From Cytophaga hutchinsonii ATCC 33406 (GTDB lineage Bacteria > Bacteroidota > Bacteroidia > Cytophagales > Cytophagaceae): 64,000 bases of DNA. The position numbers were made by a program, and so were the translations under genes. The notes beneath the pieces are model-generated. The model was given only the letters and a program-made list of their open reading frames with translations. It ran no database searches and was not told the DNA's origin. Below are positions 27,213-37,333 of this stretch, in pieces; the first letter of the stretch is position 1; each line of letters opens with the position of its first letter. The DNA is taken from contig NC_008255.1 in NCBI RefSeq assembly GCF_000014145.1, positions 1,427,501 through 1,491,500 of the forward strand, read 5' to 3'.

Positions 27213-28376
27213 TTATTTGTCGAATGCAGCTTTGATTTTTTTTACAGCCAGTGCCTGTGCATCTTTAGCCTGCGGAATAACTGCAGCCATACCAAAGAAT
27301 TCATGTGTTACACCTTTGTATAACTCATATTGAGAATCAACCTTTGCGTCTTTCAATTTCTTATTCAGCAATTCTCCTTCAGACTGCAACGGATCAATTT
27401 CTGCACCAATGATCAGTGTTGGTGGCAAGCCGTTCAGATTAGCACGTACTACACTGATGCGCGGGTCTTCAGATTGCTTAGGTGTGTTCAGGTAATTTTT
27501 AACAAACCATTCCATCATTGGTTTATTCAATGGTTTTGCTGCCGCATACGTAACATAGCTTTCAGCATTCAGGTCATTATTTACAACCGGGTAAATCAAT
27601 ACTTCATACAGCGGCATCTGAATTTTTTTATCACGTGCCAGGATGCTTACATTAATAGCAATATTGCCGCCTGCGCTTTCACCCACTAATGCAATCTTTG
27701 AAGCATCTGCATTAAGAGAAGCAGCATTTTTGATGATCCATTTATAGGCATCAAAGCATACATTATGTGCAGCAGGGAATTTATGTTCCGGACCTTTTGG
27801 GTATTCTACCGATACAACAACGGCTCCAGACTGTTCACATAAGCTTTGTGCGCTTGCACCGTATGCATCCAGATCAGCAATTACAAAACCGCCGCCATGG
27901 TAATAAACAATTACCGGATAAGGAGCAGTGCCTTGCTTAGGCGTATAAATGCGAATGGTTGTTGTACCTCCGGTAACAGGTATCTGCTTGTTTACGGTAT
28001 CACACAATGCAGGAGGCATCGTCATGTCATAATCTTTCATTACAGCTAGTACAGCGTCTGCAGGAGTAGGTTGCTGGCGTGCTTCTTTTGCATCAAGCGT
28101 TTCGATTGGTTTTCCGCCGAGGCTTTTAAGTTTTTCAATGACAACAAGCATTTCCGGTGTCATGGACTTGCCCCATTCAGGTGCTTCACCTGCTGGTTTC
28201 AGATCCTTCTTTTTGTTTTCCTTAACAATACTGTCTTTGGTTTCTTTCTGAATAACTTCAGTAGTTGTCTTTTTTTCAGCATGTTCGGAGCAACTTAAAA
28301 TGCTGAACATAAATATGCCTGCAACAGATGCTGCAACAATTCTTTTCGATTGTAACTGTGTAAATAGTGTTTTCAT
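27213..28376 (-). CDS. lipoprotein alpha/beta-hydrolase, hormone-sensitive-lipase family
   Basis: 387 residues. Seen: a lipoprotein signal with Cys29 (FSILSC), a charged linker about 30-70, the oxyanion-hole motif HGGG (160-163), nucleophile Ser234 in GESAGG, Asp in GAEIDPLQSEGE and His in GVTHEFFGM completing the triad. Known: this family hydrolyses short-chain esters and acyl groups. Expected location is the periplasmic or outer face of a membrane. The substrate is unknown; acetylated plant polysaccharide fragments are one possibility given the xylan cluster upstream, but nothing in the gene proves it. Confidence 0.9.
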   Translation of the reverse strand: MKTLFTQLQSKRIVAASVAGIFMFSILSCSEHAEKKTTTEVIQKETKDSIVKENKKKDLKPAGEAPEWGKSMTPEMLVVIEKLKSLGGKPIETLDAKEARQQPTPADAVLAVMKDYDMTMPPALCDTVNKQIPVTGGTTTIRIYTPKQGTAPYPVIVYYHGGGFVIADLDAYGASAQSLCEQSGAVVVSVEYPKGPEHKFPAAHNVCFDAYKWIIKNAASLNADASKIALVGESAGGNIAINVSILARDKKIQMPLYEVLIYPVVNNDLNAESYVTYAAAKPLNKPMMEWFVKNYLNTPKQSEDPRISVVRANLNGLPPTLIIGAEIDPLQSEGELLNKKLKDAKVDSQYELYKGVTHEFFGMAAVIPQAKDAQALAVKKIKAAFDK

Positions 28377-28535
28377 TTTCAGTAAAAATTTATAGGTTAA
28401 TGCCTGTAAATGTCTGCATAGTTTTGAATACGTGCCTTACATGCTTTAGTGAAATCGTTGCGTCATTTGCATGACATAATCGGGTGGGAATTTATCACAC
28501 GCATTAACGTATTTATCCGATCCCGGATTGAATTT

Positions 28536-31500
28536 CTATCGAACCAATTGTATATATCCGGTATAAGGTTCCGGATAAGCAGTGCTTTTGAGATCGATGA
28601 TGTAAAAATATGTTCCGTCCGGTAACGCTTCTCCGTTTCTGTAATTCGTTCCGTTCCATTGAAAAGCACCGTTCCCGGCTTTCCATACAATATTTCCCCA
28701 GCGGTTGTATATGGTACAGATTGCATTGGGATAATTTTCAATACGTTCGATGATCCAAGTGTCATTGGTGCCATCGCCATTCGGTGTAATGACATTTGGT
28801 ACACCGATTGGGTCTTCAACGGTGATGGTAACAATGCTTACCGCACTGCACGTGCCTGTTACATCGGTTGCTTTAAGTGTATAGGTAATGGTACTGACAA
28901 TCATTGCATCCGGATTTAATATATTCGCATTACTTAAACGTGTTGACGGTATCCATACATAATTTACCGAGCCGATAACCCTTCCCTGTAACTGAATGAT
29001 GCTGTTTTTTTGTACGGTCGTATCAGTGCCTGCATATGCAGCGGGTGTCACAGCCACATCAACCCGCACCAGATTAGAGGAATCCTGACTGCAGCTGGAA
29101 ATTGCTACACGTTTGTACCAGATAGAATCGTTTAAGCCGGGTGTTATATACTCTTTTGCGGTTGAAACCCCGGGAGCATCAAACCACGAAGCACCTTTGG
29201 TAATCGAAGCGATCCATTTGTACTGTATATTATTTCCTGTGGCAGTTGTCAATTCTTTTATCCTGATGGATGAACCCGAGCAGACTGCAGTATCTTTGCC
29301 AATAGTACCGGGTGTAAATGGTGCAGATACATTTAATACAACAGATGTTGTGTAGGCCTGGTCACATGTGCCCGGGCCCATGATTACACGTCTGCGGTAA
29401 TAGGTGGTATCTTGCAGCGGATTTGTTTCGCTGTAATTTATTGCTGTTGCGCCAGGTATATCCGTCCAGTTTATGTTATCCGCTGATTGCTGCCATTGAT
29501 ACAGTTCTGACCCGTTGCCACCCGTTCCTCCAGCAGCAGAACCAGTACTGAGAAGCGGTTGGGGCGGAATGGTATTGTAACAGATAGTTCCGTTAGCAGA
29601 CGTGATACTCCCCGGTATTACGCCGCTTGTTGTGATAACGGAGACTGTATCGCTGTATACAACGCCACAATTGCCGGACCTGTCTGCCCGTCTGAAATAG
29701 ATGGAAGAAGAAATCGCGGGAGGTTGATACGTAATAGCTGTTGCACCTGCTATATCCGTAAATGCGGACAGGTCTGAAGATGATTGCCATTGGTGGGCAT
29801 AGCTTCCGGTGCCGCCGCTATTGGCAAGAAGTTCCGTAAAAGGCAAGATCGTGCTTCCGGTGCAGATCAGCGTATCGCTGCCAATCCGTGCCGGTGTAAC
29901 GGGATCATATACAACAATGGTAATGGGTTGTGAACGTTCCGAACACAGGCTGGCAGGGCTTGCCGCGCCATCCTGTACAACCAGCTCATAGCGGCCGCTG
30001 TCAGCAGCTGTAACGGCATTCACGATCAGATCCTGATACATTGCTGACGGGCCCTGCACAGTTACGGTGCCGAGCGTGTTGGTTCGTACCCATGAATATA
30101 CATAACCAAACGTAGGAGGCACAGCAGGGAACGTAATTACATCTTTTTGCAAGATGAGTGTTGTACCCGCGCATAACTGATCGCTGCTGCCGGCTGCAAC
30201 TTTAATGGAAACAGCGTCTGGCTTACTGCAGTTGATGGCAACACAATTGTCCTGTACAACAATATGAAGGGATATAGAATCGAAACAGGTTGCAGCACCG
30301 TAACCATCCCGCACGATCAGATAATACGTGCCCGAATCGTCTTCCGCTACTGCACGGCTGGTTAACGGATAATCCGTATATGCGCCGGCAGAAGTTAAAA
30401 CAGTTGTACCGATTGTCTGCTGTACTTTTTTCCATGTAAAAACATAGCCACCATTTAAAGAAGCCTTTCCCGCAGTTATACTATCCAGATAGCCTTTAAG
30501 CTGAAACTGTTCATTAAAATTTTTGCATAGGGTGTCGTTCACAAGCGGATGAATACTGTCTAATATCGGTTTGTTGTTTACCCGTACCTTAAGAAAATTG
30601 GTTTTGACCGCAGGGCAATATGATACGGAATCTTTGCGTACATAATAGTTTGTTTGCACGGGTGTTCCCGGATCATAACTGATACCCGATGAAGCAGAAG
30701 CGATCTTTATAAGTGCCGGAACACCTGTTGTGTCTTTGGTTGTATACCATTGATAGGATAACTGGCCGCTAACACCGCTTCCCGGACGCACTTCTGTAAG
30801 CGGTGTTGCGGAAGCAGACAGGCAAAATTCCTGATTGGATTGTATGAGCGCTTTTGTATCCGGCGCTTTATTTATATGAATTTTTATCTGAACAGAATCT
30901 TTACATTTTTTTGCGGACATACCGTCTTGTGTAATTAAAATATATGTGCCTGAGTCGGAGAGGAAAGCCGCCATAGCAACAGACGGATAATGAGTCATGG
31001 AAGAACCTGCTGCAACTGCTGTAGAACTTGTAGCTGGCTCCTGAATTTTTTTCCAGGTAAAATAATAGCCGCCGTTTAATGACGCAGGAACGGGTATTGC
31101 CATATGCGGAATCAACTGAAAGGATTCTCCGGTACATAATGTATCACGCAGCAGAGAAGTTATCGGGTCGAGCTTCAGTGTGTTATTTACTCGTATGGTT
31201 ACTGCATTTGTCGGTACTGATGCACAGGCCCCGGAAGAATCGATTCTTCTGTAATAAAAGGTACCTGTTGCTGAGGCAGGTGTATAGCCGGCAGCTGTGC
31301 TACTGTAGGCCTGTACCGTTACCCATGGACCGGAAGCCGATGTGTTTGAACGCTGCCATGTATAATATTTTACGCTTGTGCCGCCTGTACTTGCAGTGCC
31401 TGTCAGAGCAGAAGCTGCGGTACCCAGGCAGATTTCCTGATCAGAGCTGATGATGCCGGCTACAGGTGCTGCATCCAGGATAATGGTAACGCTTGCTTCC

Positions 31501-32315
31501 TGGTAGCAGGCTGCTGTACTGTTGTTGCCATCTTCTACCCGTAAGGTATACATGCCTGCATCCGCAGCGGTTGTTACCGGTTTTGTAAACGGCGTGTATG
31601 TGCTGCTGGCGGGTGCAATGGCAGTGCCGTTCAGGTACCAGGTATAGTAATAATTTGTGTTCGCCGGACTTACAACCGCAGATATGCTGAGCGGACTTCC
31701 AAGGCAGTAATGTGTGGCAGCAGCAGGTGTTAGTGTAATGCCGGCAGGTGCTGTACAGGTTGGCGCATTATAAATAAATGAAATGTCGTCGTAGTAACCG
31801 TCGTTATCGCTGCTTGAAACACGTACACTGATCAGCCGGATGCGGACCGTACGTGTTCCGATTGGTGCATTACGTGTATCTGTATTGTTTGTCCATACAG
31901 AAAACACCGCACTTCCGGTATCGTACGTTTCCAGTACATTTCCTGAAACGTCGAGGTATTCAACAATGATCTGGGAACGATCCATGTCGTTACTGAATGG
32001 AGAGGTATTGCGGTATCCTCTGCGCCAGCCTGAAAACGTATAGCTTGCAGTTCCTGCATCAATGCGTGCAGCATTGGCTGATACGTCTATATCCTGATAC
32101 AGTTCGGAAGTTGCATTCACGGTATTTTCCGGATAAAAATGATACGAACCGCTGTGGGGTGGACGTTGGGCATCAATGGCCCAGTGATCGCCGGCTGTTT
32201 TTTGTGTCCAGCCCGTAGTAGTAGGAAGTTCAGCACCACCATTGATAACAAGTTCCTGAGCGATTGAGACTTGTAATCCAAGAAGCAGAAACAGTAACGG
32301 AACGAAGAATTTCAT
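28536..32315 (-). CDS. large T9SS type-B surface protein (gliding-motility-associated C-terminal domain)
   Basis: 1259 residues from ATG 32315, where a clean signal peptide begins (MKFFVPLLFLLLGLQVSIAQ); the frame extends 15 codons further upstream. Seen: an N-terminal carbohydrate-binding-like or jelly-roll domain about 20-195 (NGGAELPTTTGW, RPPHSGSYHFYP), many Ig/PKD-like repeats with paired cysteines (CLGTAAS, CSGSSI), and a type-B sorting domain over the last 85 residues (VPNVITPNGDGTND, CTIYNRWG, NGEALPDGTYFYIIDL). Known: this domain sends proteins through T9SS to the cell surface. No enzyme domain is visible, so an adhesin or substrate-binding role is the most that can be inferred. Confidence 0.9.
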   Translation of the reverse strand: MKFFVPLLFLLLGLQVSIAQELVINGGAELPTTTGWTQKTAGDHWAIDAQRPPHSGSYHFYPENTVNATSELYQDIDVSANAARIDAGTASYTFSGWRRGYRNTSPFSNDMDRSQIIVEYLDVSGNVLETYDTGSAVFSVWTNNTDTRNAPIGTRTVRIRLISVRVSSSDNDGYYDDISFIYNAPTCTAPAGITLTPAAATHYCLGSPLSISAVVSPANTNYYYTWYLNGTAIAPASSTYTPFTKPVTTAADAGMYTLRVEDGNNSTAACYQEASVTIILDAAPVAGIISSDQEICLGTAASALTGTASTGGTSVKYYTWQRSNTSASGPWVTVQAYSSTAAGYTPASATGTFYYRRIDSSGACASVPTNAVTIRVNNTLKLDPITSLLRDTLCTGESFQLIPHMAIPVPASLNGGYYFTWKKIQEPATSSTAVAAGSSMTHYPSVAMAAFLSDSGTYILITQDGMSAKKCKDSVQIKIHINKAPDTKALIQSNQEFCLSASATPLTEVRPGSGVSGQLSYQWYTTKDTTGVPALIKIASASSGISYDPGTPVQTNYYVRKDSVSYCPAVKTNFLKVRVNNKPILDSIHPLVNDTLCKNFNEQFQLKGYLDSITAGKASLNGGYVFTWKKVQQTIGTTVLTSAGAYTDYPLTSRAVAEDDSGTYYLIVRDGYGAATCFDSISLHIVVQDNCVAINCSKPDAVSIKVAAGSSDQLCAGTTLILQKDVITFPAVPPTFGYVYSWVRTNTLGTVTVQGPSAMYQDLIVNAVTAADSGRYELVVQDGAASPASLCSERSQPITIVVYDPVTPARIGSDTLICTGSTILPFTELLANSGGTGSYAHQWQSSSDLSAFTDIAGATAITYQPPAISSSIYFRRADRSGNCGVVYSDTVSVITTSGVIPGSITSANGTICYNTIPPQPLLSTGSAAGGTGGNGSELYQWQQSADNINWTDIPGATAINYSETNPLQDTTYYRRRVIMGPGTCDQAYTTSVVLNVSAPFTPGTIGKDTAVCSGSSIRIKELTTATGNNIQYKWIASITKGASWFDAPGVSTAKEYITPGLNDSIWYKRVAISSCSQDSSNLVRVDVAVTPAAYAGTDTTVQKNSIIQLQGRVIGSVNYVWIPSTRLSNANILNPDAMIVSTITYTLKATDVTGTCSAVSIVTITVEDPIGVPNVITPNGDGTNDTWIIERIENYPNAICTIYNRWGNIVWKAGNGAFQWNGTNYRNGEALPDGTYFYIIDLKSTAYPEPYTGYIQLVR

Positions 32316-32648
32316 TGCAGAAATAAATGTATGATAGATATATATACTTCCGGGCAGCATATTAGTAACACGTATGTGTATATTTTTTTTGATGATACAA
32401 GTGCCGGTATTCGTGCTGACAGGTTATTGACGATGGATGTGTGTTTCCGTTCATGCGTGTATTTGTCTATAATCAGCAAGGTTCAGGTCAATCCGGCATG
32501 TGTTAATAAGATACTGAAAAGTATCTGAAATAGCTATCCGGTATCTTGTGTTTGATATAATTCATCTTCTTTATCTCAATAAAAACAAGTAACTTATATA
32601 AAGGATTGTAAAATCAAACGTAACGGAAAGCTTTTGAAGGTAGCGTAT

Positions 32649-34991
32649 ATGAAAAGGATTATGAATTTTATTTTTAAGGTGTTGAAAACCATTTTTATAC
32701 AGCCATTTATCTGGTACGGATCTCTTTCCTGGCCGAAAAAAATACTCGTAGGTTTCCTGACAGTTTTTACGGGCTGTCTATTGATAGCCAGTCTGCCGGT
32801 TCTATTATTTTATTCCGTATCCACCGGTATGTTCGGCCATATGCCGGACGATAATGAATTGATGGCAATTAAAAATTACCAGGCATCAGAAGTTTATTCA
32901 GCAGACAGTGTTTTGTTAGGAAGATACTTTGTACAGAACCGTTCAGATGCAACGTACAAAGAAGTTTCTCATTATGTATTCGATGCCATTATTGCAACAG
33001 AAGATGCCCGATTTTACGAGCATACAGGTGTAGATACCAGAAGCTTACTTCGTGTTCTGTTTAAATCAATTTTATTGCGTCAGCAGGCTGGCGGCGGAAG
33101 TACGATTACGCAACAGCTCGCCAAAAATTTATTCGGACGTAAACAGTATGGATGGCTTACCATGCCCGTCAATAAGATCCGCGAAGCTATTATTGCCAAT
33201 CAGCTGGAAAAACTCTATTCCAAGAATGAGATCATTCTGCTCTATGTAAATACCGTTTCTTTTGGTGAAGATACGTATGGTATTAAAACAGCTACGCAAC
33301 GCTTTTTTAATATTGCCCCGTCGGCTCTTGCCCCTGAACAGGCAGCAGTACTTGCAGGCATGCTTAAGTCGCCAACCAATTACAATCCCCGTACCAGGCC
33401 TGCCAATGCGTTTACACGCAGGAATGTTGTTCTGGAACAGATGGAAAAATATAAGTATCTGTCTGTTGCTGAATCTGCGCAGCTGCAGAAAAAACCGTTG
33501 GTATTAAATTACAAACGCATGGATAACAGCGAAGGGCTGGCTCCTTATTTCAGAGAACGTTTAAAGACCGACTTGCTGGAGCTATTGTCAACGCGCAAAA
33601 AGCCGGATGGCTCCGCGTATGATCTGTATACGGATGGATTGAAAATATATACTACTATTCATTCCCGTTTACAGCAATATGCTGAAGAGGCTGCTGTGGA
33701 ACATTTAAAACGCATACAGCCCTTGCTTACCCGGCAGCTGGCGCGTACAAAGTTTTTTGATTCCAATAAAAAACTGCTTGCTGCTGAAATGAAAAAAACA
33801 AACCGCTATAAAGCGTTGGAAGCACAAGGCTTGTCTTCAAAAGAAATCATGACGCAGGTTCAAAAGAAAGATAGTCTGCGGATTAATACCTTATGGGGTG
33901 AACAGGTGAAATACCTATCACCGATGGATTCCTTGCAGCAGGTGCTGAGTTCGCTTCAGACAGGCATGTTGGTAGTTAATCCGCATACCGGAGCAATCAT
34001 GGCCTGGGTAGGAGGTGCTAATTTTAAACAGGTTCAATACGATCACATTCTTTCTCAGCGGCAGGTTGGTTCGGTTTTTAAACCGATTGTATATGCAGAA
34101 GGTTTGGTTAGCGGAATGAAGCCCTGCGATTTTATTTCCAACAAACAGATCACCTATACACAATATGAAGACTGGAAACCTGAAAACTCAGGTGAAAAAG
34201 AAAACGATCAGTATTCCATGGCCGGGGCGCTGGCGAATTCCATCAATACGATCAGTGTACAGATCTGTATGCAGGCGGGCATCAAGCAGGTGATTTCATT
34301 GGCACGTACCCTGGGCATTCAAAGCGATCTGCCTGCTAAACCTTCAATTGCTTTAGGCGTTGCCGATATCAGTTTGCTTGAATTGACAGGAGCTTACACG
34401 GCCTTTGCGAACAACGGCGTTAAATCCGGCCTGCAGTCTATTACATCTGTTTTGAATGCATCGGGAGAAAAAATATATCAGTCAAAAAATGTATATAAAA
34501 AATGTTTATCGCCAGAACAGGCACATACATTAACAAATATGTTATGCAATGTGGTGGATAAAGGCACAGCATATGAATTAAGAGATGTATATGGATTCCG
34601 TGGACAGATTGCCGGGAAAACAGGAACGACGCAGGATAATAAAGACGGCTGGTTTATGGGCTATACCAATGGATTTTTAGCCGGAGTGTGGGTGGGAGCG
34701 GATAATCCGGCCATACATTTTACATCCATGGCACAAGGCAGAGGAGCATCAACGGCAATGCCCATCTGGGCAGGTTTTTATAAGCGCGTACAAAAAGACC
34801 CTGCACTGAAATATTTAGTAACTAAAGATTTTCCTTTTGAAAATGACATCGCATGCGAGATGTATAAAGAAGATACATTTATGCAAAAGATTTTTCAGCG
34901 TAAACATAAAAAGAATAACAGCACCGGTCTGGAAGACACCCCAAAGGAGCGCACAAAGAAAAAGAAAGACCGCAAACGCCATTTGCCGTAG
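32649..34991 (+). CDS. class A penicillin-binding protein (transglycosylase/transpeptidase)
   Basis: 780 residues from ATG 32649 (TTG 32634 also possible). Builds peptidoglycan: polymerises glycan strands and cross-links peptides. Seen: one membrane helix about 27-58; GT51 transglycosylase domain with IATEDARFYEHTGVD and GGGSTITQQLAKNLF; transpeptidase domain with the nucleophile motif Ser475-V-F-K, an S-I-N motif in ALANSINTIS and KTGT at 657-660; a very basic C-terminal tail (KKKKDRKRHLP). Architecture fits PBP1A/MrcA of Bacteroidota. The 333-bp spacer before it, shared with the divergent surface-protein gene, shows no other gene. Confidence 0.93.
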   Translation: MKRIMNFIFKVLKTIFIQPFIWYGSLSWPKKILVGFLTVFTGCLLIASLPVLLFYSVSTGMFGHMPDDNELMAIKNYQASEVYSADSVLLGRYFVQNRSDATYKEVSHYVFDAIIATEDARFYEHTGVDTRSLLRVLFKSILLRQQAGGGSTITQQLAKNLFGRKQYGWLTMPVNKIREAIIANQLEKLYSKNEIILLYVNTVSFGEDTYGIKTATQRFFNIAPSALAPEQAAVLAGMLKSPTNYNPRTRPANAFTRRNVVLEQMEKYKYLSVAESAQLQKKPLVLNYKRMDNSEGLAPYFRERLKTDLLELLSTRKKPDGSAYDLYTDGLKIYTTIHSRLQQYAEEAAVEHLKRIQPLLTRQLARTKFFDSNKKLLAAEMKKTNRYKALEAQGLSSKEIMTQVQKKDSLRINTLWGEQVKYLSPMDSLQQVLSSLQTGMLVVNPHTGAIMAWVGGANFKQVQYDHILSQRQVGSVFKPIVYAEGLVSGMKPCDFISNKQITYTQYEDWKPENSGEKENDQYSMAGALANSINTISVQICMQAGIKQVISLARTLGIQSDLPAKPSIALGVADISLLELTGAYTAFANNGVKSGLQSITSVLNASGEKIYQSKNVYKKCLSPEQAHTLTNMLCNVVDKGTAYELRDVYGFRGQIAGKTGTTQDNKDGWFMGYTNGFLAGVWVGADNPAIHFTSMAQGRGASTAMPIWAGFYKRVQKDPALKYLVTKDFPFENDIACEMYKEDTFMQKIFQRKHKKNNSTGLEDTPKERTKKKKDRKRHLP

Positions 34992-35058
34992 GGGCGAATT
35001 GCATTCGCCCTGAAACGGGCAACCGTGAAGGTTGCCCCAACAACCGTCAAGATTCCCC
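34992..35058 (+). repeat. two hairpins and a degenerate ~22-bp tandem repeat after the PBP gene
   Basis: Hairpin 1 at 34992-35010 (GGGCGAATTGCATTCGCCC) starts one base after the stop codon. Hairpin 2 at 35017-35037 pairs GGGCAACC with GGTTGCCC. A degraded copy of hairpin 2's right part (CAACCGTCAAGATTCCCCCAA) follows directly. No T-run, so terminator function is uncertain. The rest of the 348-bp spacer is AT-rich and carries the palindromes listed next. Confidence 0.75.
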
Positions 35059-35270
35059 CAACAACTGTATTTGCAGTGCAGTGTATTATCCTATTTATAC
35101 GTAATATTTATTCATTTAATTGTATACTAATTGTATATATATTAAGTAGTTTTTATATATTAAAAACGGATGGGTTGTACGTAAATGTTTCATCTGTGGA
35201 TATATAGCTTATATAAACTATAAAACAATCTATATAATTATTGCAAGAATCTTCCATAATCATTTTGAAA

Positions 35271-35280
35271 TACTTAAGTA
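35271..35280. promoter_or_regulatory. palindrome TACTTAAGTA, site 1 (candidate operator)
   Basis: A perfect 10-bp palindrome 60 bases before the porin start and exactly 30 bases (about three helical turns) from site 2. Confidence 0.5.
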
Positions 35281-35300
35281 GTTTGATACTATTGTATAAA

Positions 35301-35310
35301 TACTTAAGTA
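35301..35310. promoter_or_regulatory. palindrome TACTTAAGTA, site 2 (candidate operator)
   Basis: Identical to site 1, and extended by one more symmetric base pair (ATACTTAAGTAT). It lies 30 bases before the porin ATG. A one-base variant lies upstream of ureD at 48414-48423. Confidence 0.5.
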
Positions 35311-35339
35311 TTCATGTTTAACATCAAACAACGAACAAA

Positions 35340-36707
35340 ATGATTAGTACATGTAAGTTTTTATCTACCATGGGGATATCGATGCTATTGACATCTGCAT
35401 CCTTTGCAAACGGTCCTCTAACGACAAATGAGGAAGATCCGATCAAAAAAAATGCAAAATCGAAGCAGGCCAAAAATGGTTCTGAGGTTTTTAAGACTAT
35501 GCAGAAAACGCCTAAAAATAAATACATACTCCGTGAAGTGCCAGGTTACTTTTTTGAAACAGGGACAGAAGCAACAGCACAAGCAGCTGCAGATACCACG
35601 CCATTCAAACCAAGTATTTCTGCCGGTGCGATCGTTCATATGATGGGTACGTATTCACAGGCAGGTTTTGGTCCGGGCACAAATTCAAGCGACCAATGGA
35701 ACAAAGGTTTCATGCTGTACAGAGCCAGGATCTTATTGGGCGGACAGTTATCTAAAAAGGGAAGTTTCTTTATGGAAACAGAAGTTCCTTCTGCAATCGG
35801 TACACGGATCGATTCAACAACAAAGAATGTAAAAGTATCGCCGATCATTTTAGATTGCCAGTACGAACATAAATTCAGCACGGCACTTACACTTATCGGT
35901 GGTATGCAGCTGGTTTCACATAACCGTAATGGTTTACAGGGCGCTGCCTCTTTACTGGCAAATGATTTTACCTTCTTCCAATACCCATATAACTTATTTG
36001 AGAACCAGCCGTTGCAAGGTAACTTCGGCCGTGATCTTGGGGTGAATGCCAGAGGTTATTTTTTAAATGAAAAACTGGAATACCGTATCGGGGTATTTAC
36101 CGGCCGTCGTGCAACAGATAATTCTCCATTGAGAACAGTTGGTCGTGTCGTATATAACTTTCTGGATGCAGATAAAAATTATTATTACTCAGGAACAAAT
36201 TTAGGAAACGGTAAAACAATTTCACTGGGTGCAGGTTTTGATGCGCAGGGTTCTTACTCGAATATCGGTGCGGATTTATTTGTAGACATGCCGGCTGGTA
36301 ACCCGGGTTCTGTTACGTTAAGCGCTGCATTCAGTTATATGACTGGTGGTACGAGCTTAACAGCAACAAACTCTTTTGCACGATTAATTCCGAAACAAAC
36401 AACACAATTACTTGAATTAGGATACTATTTCAAAGACATCAAATTACAGCCATATATCCGTTACGAAAATCAAAGCATCAACGCGGAAGATAATCAGGTT
36501 TTTGGAACTACAGATAAAAGTACGTTCAATAAATTAAATTCTTCTTCTGTATTTGGTGGTGGTTTGAACTACTTCTTTAATGGATACGGAACGAACTTAC
36601 GTTTATCTTATACTTCATTTACAAAAGGCGTGCTGAATACATCCGGAGAAGTTGATAAGAAATCATTCGGACAAATCTGGTTACAATTGCAATTCTTTAT
36701 TTTCTAA
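35340..36707 (+). CDS. outer-membrane porin-like protein at the head of the urea locus
   Basis: 455 residues. Seen: signal peptide about 1-24 (MISTCKFLSTMGISMLLTSASFA), a polar linker, then a beta-barrel-like pattern of alternating residues ending in the aromatic C-terminus LQLQFFIF, typical of outer-membrane barrels. Segments such as YRIGVFTGRRATDNSPL resemble phosphate-selective porin O/P-type proteins. It stands first in an apparent operon with a nickel permease and UrtA, 30 bp and 5 bp apart. Inference: it brings urea or short amides across the outer membrane. The family assignment is tentative. Confidence 0.75.
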   Translation: MISTCKFLSTMGISMLLTSASFANGPLTTNEEDPIKKNAKSKQAKNGSEVFKTMQKTPKNKYILREVPGYFFETGTEATAQAAADTTPFKPSISAGAIVHMMGTYSQAGFGPGTNSSDQWNKGFMLYRARILLGGQLSKKGSFFMETEVPSAIGTRIDSTTKNVKVSPIILDCQYEHKFSTALTLIGGMQLVSHNRNGLQGAASLLANDFTFFQYPYNLFENQPLQGNFGRDLGVNARGYFLNEKLEYRIGVFTGRRATDNSPLRTVGRVVYNFLDADKNYYYSGTNLGNGKTISLGAGFDAQGSYSNIGADLFVDMPAGNPGSVTLSAAFSYMTGGTSLTATNSFARLIPKQTTQLLELGYYFKDIKLQPYIRYENQSINAEDNQVFGTTDKSTFNKLNSSSVFGGGLNYFFNGYGTNLRLSYTSFTKGVLNTSGEVDKKSFGQIWLQLQFFIF

Positions 36708-36737
36708 TCATAGAAATTCAATTTAAACAAATTATAT

Positions 36738-37328
36738 ATGCTCACACCGATACTTATAGGTTTGTCCCACTCTGTTGAATCTGATCATGTAATTGCGGTA
36801 AGTAATCTGATCGATGTACGCCATGGCTTGCTGAAAGAAGCATTGCGAGGCGCATCATGGGGCCTTGGTCATACCGTATCTGTAATGGTTTCAGCATTTA
36901 TCTTATTGTTTATTAAAAACTCTGTAGAATTTTCTCCTGAATTTTCGCTGGAGTTACTGGTGGGAATTATGATGGTTGTTATTGGTGTGATACGCTTATT
37001 TGCCATCGCTGCTAAAAAACATATGCATCCTCACCGGGAAAATAAATATGTGTTTTTTAATGTAGGGATTATTCATGGCCTTGCAGGAAGCGGTACCATA
37101 GCTGTACTATTAACAAGCCAGTTTACTACCTTATACGAACAGACACAATTCCTTTTCTTATTTGGATTAGGCACAATCATCGGTATGGGAATTATTGCCG
37201 CGTTTTTTACACGGTTGAAATTTTTAAAACCTAAGTATTTGCTCGCATTCTCTTATATCATTGCTTCTGTGTCGGTGCTTTACGGCATAAAAATTATTTA
37301 CGAACAACTCTATACCTATATCAACTAA
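36738..37328 (+). CDS. UreH/HupE-type nickel permease
   Basis: 196 residues, an integral inner-membrane protein with about six helices. Seen: the nickel/cobalt transporter signature H-x4-DH in HSVESDHVIAVSN (helix 1), a second conserved set in RGASWGLGHTVSV, and a His-rich loop (KKHMHPHREN) near residue 100. Known: proteins of this type supply Ni2+ for urease and hydrogenase. Its place between the porin and UrtA, in a urease locus, fits nickel supply. 'UreH' here means the permease family, not the UreD homologue that shares that name. Confidence 0.85.
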   Translation: MLTPILIGLSHSVESDHVIAVSNLIDVRHGLLKEALRGASWGLGHTVSVMVSAFILLFIKNSVEFSPEFSLELLVGIMMVVIGVIRLFAIAAKKHMHPHRENKYVFFNVGIIHGLAGSGTIAVLLTSQFTTLYEQTQFLFLFGLGTIIGMGIIAAFFTRLKFLKPKYLLAFSYIIASVSVLYGIKIIYEQLYTYIN

Positions 37329-37333
37329 ATGTA

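Noticed and set aside
32331-32528. 65-codon plus-strand open frame between the surface protein and PBP genes
   Set aside because: It starts in the 5' leader of the divergent gene, has no ribosome-binding context and no recognisable protein pattern.
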